From Panicum virgatum (lineage: Eukaryota > Streptophyta > Magnoliopsida > Poales > Poaceae), in the NCBI RefSeq assembly GCF_016808335.1, contig NC_053138.1, positions 59,488,951 through 59,552,950 of the forward strand: a stretch of 64,000 bases of DNA. The letters run 5' to 3'. Shown here piece after piece: positions 26,161-34,536 of the stretch. The notes under the pieces are model-generated. The model made no database searches. It was not told the DNA's origin and worked only from the letters and a program-made list of their open reading frames with translations. Within the stretch, counting starts at the first letter, position 1; the number at the start of each line of letters is the position of its first letter. Position numbers and translations under genes: made by a program.

Positions 26161-26755
26161 GTGAAAGAATGTATAACTTTAAAAACAATTCAGTGTAATG
26201 CTTCCAGGCGGGGCCAGGCGGTTCGATCGGCTCAACCAGTCGGTCTGACCGATCTGCCCTAGTCCAGCCAAAAAATGTATGGCGGACCGTCCGGTATACC
26301 AGGGCGAACCGTCCGCTTTACAATAATCCAACTAACCAGATCGTCCGTTGAGCGTCTGCGGACCGTCCGCTTTACAAAATGTCAACCTGACTCAGTTTCG
26401 AATGGTTCTGTGTAATTTTTCCTTAATGGACGGCGGACCGTCCGCGTGTCATGACCGGACTGTCCGCGCAACACATTTGAACTACCAGACAGTGTTCTCC
26501 GGTCCGACCGACATGCTTTCACAACACATTTGCGCCGCGCCTATAAAATCTTACGACCCGAACGTCACCTACAAAGGTCCCTAAGACCTTAAACTCACAC
26601 CCCCATCAACTTCTACGGAAAAACGTCAAAAACACTATAACATGAGATGCATGCTCGCCCTACGTTCTTTCTAATAAAATTTTGTATACTTTTGAAAAAC
26701 ATTGAAATTAGTCATGCCCATACCACCCTCGGTGCATTTCAGCTCTAATACCAGC

Positions 26756-29467
26756 TGTGACAGCACCGCCAAATTAAAACTCTAATTAAGCATAATGGCC
26801 GTCATTTGAACAGATCGGGCGCATTAGCTTAACAGTTTAATTTGGCGATCCTTTCTCAACCCACATCCCGATCGAAACAACACCGATAGTCCCACGCGAA
26901 GGTGAGCGCAGATGGTATAAACTCGACAGAAAATAAAAAAAAAACAACAAATATTCATAAGACTTTACCTTAAGTTTTACAAACCAAGTTTGAATAAATA
27001 CATAATTTATAAACTTTGCATTACTGAAATCCGGGTTCAACTAGAGAAAAGGGGCCTACAACTACCTAAAAGTGTACCCTAGGGAGATCCCTAACTAAAT
27101 GTCTGGCTCCACAACCTCCCATCCCTCTGCATCCCGGCGGATGAACTTAGCGCAGCAGGGACAAAAGTCTACGTCTGCGTGTCCTGCAGTAATGTTTCAA
27201 CAAAAGCCCTGAGCAACTAATACTCAGCAAGACTTACTCGACCAGTGGGTATAACTTAGTCCACATATCTAGACATACAAAGTTTTTGGCTAGTGGTTAG
27301 TTTTGCGGAAAAAGCGACTAAGGTGAATCCTTATTTCCATATTTTAGCTCATCATTCTATATATCTTGACCATCATCTAAATTTGGCATATCTAGAGCAA
27401 ACATGATAAAGCATATACTAACATTCCAAGTGAATATAATCATATGCCATACATACTCCCACTCGATACTACGCTGTGACGCAGTGATCAAGGTGCCCAT
27501 GTCCGAGAGCGACTGACGGCGAATCGATTCGATTTAACCTTGCAAGGTGGACCTAACCAACACGGCACGCATATGCCCCATCGGACTACACGCACCAACC
27601 CTTCCCCTTCCCGCCTCGAACTACAGAACCTCCCCACCTACATATAGTCAGCCGAGCTCAACGAGAAACCACCAAAAGTAAACATATGTATCCCGTTTCT
27701 CCGCGACTACTCGACTCGCCCTAAGGTGTGGTGATGAAGTTCTGTACTTTCAAAGCGAGACAGTACTAGGCTTACCGGTTTCGACTACCTCCTACTCCCG
27801 GCATGCGATTAGTACAGTTCAAATATGATCAGCAGGGCCGACAACGGCTCGGTCCTTAACCGACATAGGTGGAACTACACCTCTCCCACCCGGTCTCAGA
27901 TTCTATTCTTTCTTTCATTCTAAGACTTCCATCCCAAGATGAGTAACTCATATATGGAAACATAAAAACAACATATATCTCGCGAGTAACCAAAAATTAC
28001 TCGACTTCTACCGAACTCTATTTAGCATAGCTTATCTATCGTCCTATACATACTAGTATAACTCAAGGAAACCTAGGGTTCATGCAACTAGGGTTTCAAA
28101 CAACTCCTAAACATAATGCACAAATAATAAATATATATCTAGGTGTTAAAATTTGAATTAATAGGATGTGCACCGGGGCTTGCCTTCAGTCTACTGCTCA
28201 GAGCTAGGGTTAGATGGGTCTTGGGCCGGGTTCTCACGCCTCTCCTCCTGGGCTTGCTCCGGCTGCTCCTGCGGTGCCGCAATCACCTCGAACACGACGT
28301 CCTCAACGGCGGATGCTACACGAATGCACATGAAATATTTGAGTGCAGCTCAAGGATGCAACTATTATACTTCAATTGGAATGCCCTGCGGACTGTCCGC
28401 GCCCAAGTGGCAGACCGTCCGCAGTACAACTCTGCCGACCCACCAGAACCAACTACCGCTCTGGACAAATTTCAATCTATACGGCGGATCGTCCGTTCCA
28501 ACATAGCGGACTGTCCGCAGTTTAACTCTGCAATACTACCAGAGGCAATGACGCCTCGGGACAAAATTTTAATCTCTACTGCGGACCGTCCGGCCCTCCT
28601 TGGCGGACCGTCCGCAGTTCACTCTGCCAATTCCACCAGAGACGATAACGTCTCTAGACAAAATTCTAGACTATACGGCGGACTGTCCGCTATCCAATAG
28701 CGGACCGTCCGCAGTTCAACCCTGCGAACCTCACCAGAGACAACATCGTCTCTGGACAAATTTTGATTTCTACGGCGGACTGTCCGCTTTCCAATAGCGG
28801 ACCTTCCGCAGTTCAATCCTACGAAAACACCAAAGACAACATCATCTCTGGACAACTTCTAACCTGACCGACGGACTGTCCGGCCCTCCTAGGCGGACCG
28901 TCCACGACTCACTTTTGCAGACCACCCGACAGGCGGCAGTAAGCACGGCGGCGGCGGCGACGGCGGTTCACCGGCGCCGGCGGCGCACAACGGGAGGGGG
29001 AAAGAGGCCAGGGGGCACAAGTGACTCACCATGAATCCATTCCCGCGGTCGGTTCGGGCGGAGGATGACCGGAGAAGCGGATCGACGGTGGAGCAAAGCT
29101 TCAAGCACCTCCAATGGTGACCGGCGGTGGTTGGGCGATTCCGGCCAGGGAGAAGCCGGGTTGGGGGTTGGGGAAGGTGGAGGAGGTGCCGGGGAAGGTT
29201 CTCGCGTGAGGAATCGAAGTATGGTGGCCGAAGGAGGGAGATCGACGGAAGGGGGCGACGGCGGCGCAAGCGCTCGAGTGGAGCTCGCCTCTGGTCGTCG
29301 TGAGGAGGAGAAGAGAAGATATGACAGACGGGTCCCACAACCAGGATAAATATCTGGGCGTTACTCTGGCGGACCGTCCGCCGATCCCTAGCGGACCGTC
29401 CGCCGATCCCTAGCGGACCGTCCACCGATCCCTATCGGACCGTCCGCGGTTTTTCCTGGGTGTTACA
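26756..29467 (-). repeat. 5' LTR of RLG-1
   Basis: 2,712 bp, about 95 bp longer than its partner. Part of the extra length is an expanded array at about 29369-29448, where a unit of about 21 bp containing GCGGACCGTCCGC and CGATCCCTA occurs four times instead of two. Confidence 0.95.
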
Positions 29468-29472
29468 CGTAC

Positions 29473-29750
29473 TCAAACGGATCATGCGAATGGCCTGCCG
29501 GTCGACTAGCGAGCAGCGCTGAGTAGCGCCCCCTGTCCGCCGGCCGGGTTCGATTCCCGCTGGGGCAAATTTTCCGGTGTCAGTGCAGGGGAAAAAAATT
29601 CCCTTCATTGTGCTCGTGCAAGGCATGGCCCTTGTGGACATGAGCCAGGGTTCGGAGGGTTTTTTCGCGGTCGGAAAAGCCGTGGTCGCTTCCTCTTAAT
29701 GAAATACGGTGGGGGCCGTTTCACCCCGGCCGCGTTTCTAGCATAAAGAT
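29473..29750 (+). repeat. tRNA-derived SINE-like / retroposon fragment
   Basis: Contains an RNA polymerase III B-box-like GGGTTCGATTCCCGC and a weaker upstream A-box-like TAGCGAGCAGCG. The 3' part, with CTTCCTCTTAATGAAATACGG, looks like a retroposon tail. No clean tRNA fold or target duplication is seen, so a functional tRNA is unlikely. Confidence 0.4.
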
Positions 29751-30068
29751 AGCACACCATCATTTGTAAAGTTTTAAGATTGTTCGTTTAAAGAAGATCT
29801 CTTATAATAATATAAAGGAATACTCTCTCATAATGAATCGGCATGCTGTAAACAAAAAATTGCATACCGTTTTTCGTCAAGCAGAGCTGCTTAACCCATG
29901 AAGATTATTCAGCTAACAAGTTAGCTATCATCATGTTTTCTCGAACCTGTTCAAGTTCAAGTTCAAGTTCAAGGATAACGCAAGATATCATTAGACGGAA
30001 CAGACTGTGATGGAGATGTGCATCGCGTTGACCTGCGAGCTGGACTGATCAAGAGCAGCGGTGGCATG

Positions 30069-30079
30069 CATATATATAT
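30069..30079 (+). promoter_or_regulatory. TATA box of the lectin-RLK gene
   Basis: ATATATATATT about 65 bp before the ATG at 30139, inside the promoter block that is duplicated at 19196-19330. The older copy has only CATATATATACC, further upstream relative to the conserved blocks. Confidence 0.5.
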
Positions 30080-30138
30080 TCCCAAACAACTAGAGTAGCT
30101 GTAGTTTTGTATCAATCAATCAGTTGTTAATCCTCGCC

Positions 30139-32583
30139 ATGCCTCTCCTCCAGGTCGTCCTTCTTGCCGGAGTCCTCCTCCCCCTGAGCGCGCCGCCGTG
30201 CTCCGCCGCCACGGACACGGTGTCCCCCGGCAACGGGCTCGCCGCCGGCGGCCGGCTCGTCTCCAACAACAGCAAGTTCGCGCTGGGCTTCTTCAAGATG
30301 AACGACAGCAGCGTGTCCCCCGGCTACAGCAGCCCCAACACCTACCTCGGCATCTGGTTCAACAAGGTCCCCAAGCTGACCCCGCTCTGGAGCGCCAACG
30401 GCGAGAGCCCCGTCGTCGACCCCACCCCGCCGGAGCTCGCCATCGCCGGCGACGGCAACCTGGTCATCCTGGACCGCGCCACCGGGTCCGTCATCTGGTC
30501 CACCCGCGCCAACACCACGACCAACGCCACCGCCGCCGTGCTCCTCGACGACGGCAACCTCGTCCTCCGGAGCGCCGCCAACGCGTCCGCCGTCTTCTGG
30601 CAGAGCTTCGACTACCCCACGGACACCTTCTTTCCCGGCGCCAAGATCGGCTGGAACAAGCTCACCGGCCTCAACCGCCGCCTCGTCTCGCGGAGGATCC
30701 TCCTCAACCAGGCCCCCGGCCTCTACACCCTCGGCCTCGACCCCAGCGGCGTCGGCTACCTCGCGTGGAACTCCACCGTCGCGATCCAGTCCACCGGCGA
30801 GTGGAACGGCCACTACTTCAGCCTGGCGCCGGAGATGATCGGCGTCGCCCTGCCGACCTTCAAGTTTGTCGACGACGAGCGCGAGGTGTACTTCACCTAC
30901 ACGCTGCGCGACGAGGCGGCGCTCGTGCTCACCAAGCTGGACGTCTTCGGGCAGGGCCTGGTGGGGACGTGGATGGAGGACCGGCAGGAGTGGCTGGTCC
31001 ACTACCGGCAGCCGCTCCGGCCGTGCGACGTGCACGCGGTGTGCGGGCCGTTCGCCGTCTGCGGTGACGGCGACGGCGACGGCGACGCGGCGGCGGAGCC
31101 GGCCTGCGGCTGCCTGGAGGGCTTCGCCGTGAGCTCGCCCCGGGACTGGGCCCTCCGGGACCGGAGGCACGGGTGCGCCAGGAACACGCCGCTGGACTGT
31201 GTCACGGACAAGTTCTACGCCGTGCAGCAGCTCGTCAGGTCGCTGCCCCATGGCGCGGTGAGCGTGCAGGCTGCTGCGAGTCGGGATGGTTGCGCACAGG
31301 TCTGCCTGGCCAACTGCTCCTGCACCGCCTACTCCTACGGGGAAGGAGGCTGCTCCGTCTGGCATGGCAAGTTGTACAGTGTTGTCACGCAGCAGCAGCA
31401 GCAACCTGATGCTTCTTCTTCTTCTGATGGAAATGGGGATGTGCTTTACATCCGCCTCGCTGCAAAAGATGTGCCGGATGTCGGGAGGAAGAAGAAGAAG
31501 ATTGGATTCGGCATCGCTGCGGCAAGCGCTGCCGCCTTCTTGGGCCTCCTGATAATCCTTGGCCTGGTGATCTGGAAGACAAAAGGGAGGAAGAAGGCAA
31601 CTGAAAATGCTCAGGGTGGCATTGGGATCATCGCGTTCCGATACGCCGATCTCCAACACGCGACGAAAAACTTCTCGGAGAAGTTGGGGGGCGGCGGTTT
31701 CGGCTCCGTGTTCAAGGGGCACCTGAGCGACTCGTCCTTGGCCTTGGCGGTGAAGAGGCTCGACGGCGCCCGTCAGGGAGAGAAGCAGTTCAGAGCCGAG
31801 GTGAGCTCGGTTGGGATCATCCAGCACATCAATCTAGTCAAGCTGATCGGGTTCTGCTGCGAGGGCGACAAGAGGCTGCTCGTGTACGAGTACATGCCAA
31901 ACCACTCCCTTGACGTGCACTTGTTCAACGCTAACAATGATAGGGTTTTGGATTGGAGCCTCAGGTTCCAAATAGCCATTGGAGTTGCCAGAGGCCTGGC
32001 CTACCTGCACACCGGTTGCCGGGATTGCATCATCCACTGCGACATCAAGCCAGAAAACATACTTCTCGACGCGTCTTTCGCACCGAAGATTGCGGATTTC
32101 GGGATGGCAAAGGTTTTAGGGAGAGAATTCAGCCATGCCGTCACCACGATGCGAGGAACTATTGGATACCTTGCACCCGAATGGATTAGCGGAGCCGCGG
32201 TCACATCGAAAGTGGATGTTTACAGCTACGGGATGGTCCTGTTTGAGATCACTTCCGGGAGGAGGAACTCGAGTCAGGAATACACCGAGGATGGTGACTA
32301 CTCGAGCTTTTTCCCTTTGCGAGCTGCGCGCAAGCTGCTGAGCGGAGAGATTGGGAGCCTGGTGGATGCGAATTTGCACGGCGACGCGAATCTGGAGGAG
32401 GTTGAGAGAGTTTGCAAGGTTGCGTGCTGGTGCATTCAGGACAGCGAGTTCGACCGGCCGACCATGCCTGAGGTGGTGAAGTTTCTTGAGGGCCTTTCTG
32501 AGCTCGACATGCCTCCGGTGCCAAGACTACTGAATGCTATCACAGGAGAGTCCCCAACATCACCGGTTCGCTATTACATCTAG
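30139..32583 (+). CDS. G-type lectin S-receptor-like Ser/Thr kinase
   Basis: Single-exon receptor-like kinase of 814 residues, intact. Plasma-membrane receptors of this family sense external ligands and are often linked to defence (family knowledge). The ATG at 30139 starts a hydrophobic signal peptide (residues 1-24, ending about PPCSAA). Domains in order: bulb-type mannose-binding lectin (about 28-150, with FWQSFDYPTDTF), S-locus glycoprotein region, a Cys-rich EGF-like part (CDVHAVCGPFAVC, about 295), a PAN/apple domain (about 335-430, CAQVCLANCSCTAYSY), one membrane helix (455-479) and a kinase. The kinase has glycine loop LGGGGFGSVFKG (from 516), catalytic HCDIKPENILL (Asp about 635), DFG (about 653) and GTIGYLAPEW. 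The residue before the catalytic Asp is Cys, so it is a non-RD kinase. Strong GC3 bias is usual for grass genes. Confidence 0.95.
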   Translation: MPLLQVVLLAGVLLPLSAPPCSAATDTVSPGNGLAAGGRLVSNNSKFALGFFKMNDSSVSPGYSSPNTYLGIWFNKVPKLTPLWSANGESPVVDPTPPELAIAGDGNLVILDRATGSVIWSTRANTTTNATAAVLLDDGNLVLRSAANASAVFWQSFDYPTDTFFPGAKIGWNKLTGLNRRLVSRRILLNQAPGLYTLGLDPSGVGYLAWNSTVAIQSTGEWNGHYFSLAPEMIGVALPTFKFVDDEREVYFTYTLRDEAALVLTKLDVFGQGLVGTWMEDRQEWLVHYRQPLRPCDVHAVCGPFAVCGDGDGDGDAAAEPACGCLEGFAVSSPRDWALRDRRHGCARNTPLDCVTDKFYAVQQLVRSLPHGAVSVQAAASRDGCAQVCLANCSCTAYSYGEGGCSVWHGKLYSVVTQQQQQPDASSSSDGNGDVLYIRLAAKDVPDVGRKKKKIGFGIAAASAAAFLGLLIILGLVIWKTKGRKKATENAQGGIGIIAFRYADLQHATKNFSEKLGGGGFGSVFKGHLSDSSLALAVKRLDGARQGEKQFRAEVSSVGIIQHINLVKLIGFCCEGDKRLLVYEYMPNHSLDVHLFNANNDRVLDWSLRFQIAIGVARGLAYLHTGCRDCIIHCDIKPENILLDASFAPKIADFGMAKVLGREFSHAVTTMRGTIGYLAPEWISGAAVTSKVDVYSYGMVLFEITSGRRNSSQEYTEDGDYSSFFPLRAARKLLSGEIGSLVDANLHGDANLEEVERVCKVACWCIQDSEFDRPTMPEVVKFLEGLSELDMPPVPRLLNAITGESPTSPVRYYI

Positions 32584-33115
32584 TTGCACCTCAAACTTGT
32601 ATCCACTTAAGAGAAATTTATGTCCTGTACGTATACATGAACTTGGCATCTGTAACATCGAGTATTCAGAACCACAAGTTTCAGACTTCAGAGTCACATT
32701 TCCATGAGAAATGATCATATAGCATGAAGACAATGTACATGGACATTCTTCATGTCCGCACAACTGAAAACTTGACAGATTGAACCAATGCAAACACAAG
32801 ACTGCAGAACGACATTATTTACCATTGAGCAAGTTAACAAAAACTCTAAACAAACTGAACGAAGATCAAAGCTGTAGTATTTGCAAGATTCAAGGGTCAA
32901 TGCTAAAACATCATCAACACTGGGTGCTTGTCATCATAATGCTAATTTCTCAAGTCTCAATCAGCATGACACGGGATAAGCTTCTCAAAGGTCTTTCCTT
33001 ATACAAGAAATGTACAGGGAAATCCAAGATATATATACGCACACAAAATAACTGAGATACTGAGTGCAGGATATATAGCCACCGTGCCCTACTAAGACGG
33101 TCACACCTATATCCA
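32584..33115. other. Intergenic space between convergent genes
   Basis: 532 bp between the stop of the receptor kinase (+) and the stop of the kinesin-derived fusion gene (-). It should hold both 3' untranslated regions. No other feature is seen. Confidence 0.6.
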
Positions 33116-34536
33116 TCACTTCTCCATTTGATACCAAGGAAAGCGACTAAAAGGACTTCGCCTCACAAGAACTGGCTGACTAAAAGGAGTTGAACTCACA
33201 AGAGCTGGTTGAGCTGAGACACCGAAGTTGTCAACACGCATCCTGCTGGCCTGCTCAGAAGAAACTGCTGGAGTCGGAGACAGTGTTGGAGTAGTAGCCT
33301 GAAGGGATGGTCCGGCTGCCTCAACCTCTGGCTGAAATGTTGAAGGAGGTTGCTCAAAGGTTGCAGGTACTGTATGTGCTGGTGGACGACTAGCTTTTTT
33401 TGTTCGTTTCAGCTTGTAGGAATGCCTGGGTTTGTAGGACTGGTGCCTGGATTCTCTAGGTCCGTCGTATTCAAATGCTCTCATAATCATCCCCATGATG
33501 TATGGTGCATATAACAGCAGGTCCTTAGTGCGATTGCGATCCGAAATAAACAATTCTATCTCACCAAAGATCAAAGCAATTATGTCAAATGGATGCTGCT
33601 CCACAATGTGATATAGGACGTTCCAATTATGTGCGTGAAGTGTATTTCCAGACTTCGGATAGATGGTCGTCCTAATAATCTTATTGGCTATGCTAGCCAA
33701 AGGAGAGAGGCCACTGATTTGGCCAAGTGTGAATTCTGCAGCTGTGTACAGGATCTTCTTGTCATCATCATCAAGCAAAAACTGCGAGTGAATCTCAGTG
33801 TGAACACCGCCAGGAATGCCAAACCTCTCTTCCCATGCTTTCTTGTTGGTGGTGATCCTCCTACCATCTGCCATCCAAGTCATAGAGCTCTTGTCGGCAC
33901 TGATGTGAACTGTAGAGTAAAACTGCCTAATCAGCTCACTGTTCCAATCACAACAGTAACTCATGATCTGCTCAAGCCCCAGATGGGCACATTGCTCCCT
34001 GACACAAGCAAACTGATCTATGCTATCAATATGTTCCCAGTCTATCCACTTCATACCAAACAATTTGGCCTTACTGTATATGGAGGTATATAAGTCCTGC
34101 TGCTCTATGGACCAGAATCTCCTATCTGTTGCTGTCCTATGACCCTCATAGTGGTTCCTGCTTCTGAGCCTCTTCAGCTCATCAGAAGGGGCCCTCATGT
34201 AGTTCACAGGATCATTGGGCCGCACTGTGGAAACTGGAGGCAACTCATTCTCCTTCAGAACTTCAATCACTGGCTCCACAGCTGTTGGTCGCACTTGCTC
34301 TGAATCAAAAGCAGGCAGGGGCTGATCACTATCTGCACCATTGCCAAATAACTCAGGCTGCTTACTTGCACTGTTCTGCTCCAACTCCTCACTTGCACAA
34401 GGGCGCTCAAACTTTGAGTTATCTGACCAATTATCCATATCTGATAATCGTGCTTTTTCCATCTCTACATCTGACTGGTCAGACTCTTGCATGCAGTCAT
34501 CTGAAAAAGGTTCCTTCGGGTGCTCCACTTGAGGAG
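33116..34536 (-). other. Transposon-protein-like C-terminal part of the fusion gene
   Basis: From about 34536 the frame leaves kinesin homology. It starts with an acidic, low-complexity stretch. A compact part follows (about 33450-34150) with RFWSIEQQDLYTSIY, LIRQFYSTVHIS, WMADGRRI, FGIPGG, LGQISGLSPLASIANKIIR and LLLYAPYIMGMIMRAFEY. It ends in a basic and Pro/Ser/Thr-rich tail. The pattern 'FYs..h....W...G.ri......fgip' is common in grass transposon-encoded ORFs. No catalytic triad can be pointed to. Confidence 0.6.

Larger units (their letters stand above)
19350..29467 (-). mobile_element. Ty3-gypsy chromovirus, full-length, decayed (RLG-1)
   Basis: A 10.1-kb element with LTRs at 19350-21966 and 26756-29467. 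The 5-bp target duplication CGTAC is present at 19345-19349 and 29468-29472. In its own orientation the right LTR is 5'. The primer-binding site (26742-26753) reads TGGTATTAGAGC on the element strand, one base off the initiator-Met tRNA complement. A purine tract TAAGGGGGTAGGAT borders the 3' LTR (21967-21980). Order is gag, protease, RT, RNase H, integrase, chromodomain. All coding parts carry stops or shifts. The LTRs differ at scattered bases and by tandem-repeat number, so the insertion is older than the one at 41113. Confidence 0.95.

Noticed and set aside
29510..29570. Functional tRNA gene
   Set aside because: Only a B-box-like sequence is convincing; no cloverleaf with paired acceptor arms could be drawn.
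30127..31827. 566-codon minus-strand ORF opposite the receptor kinase
   Set aside because: It is a shadow of a GC3-rich coding exon; the composition is driven by the sense codons and no domain is recognisable.
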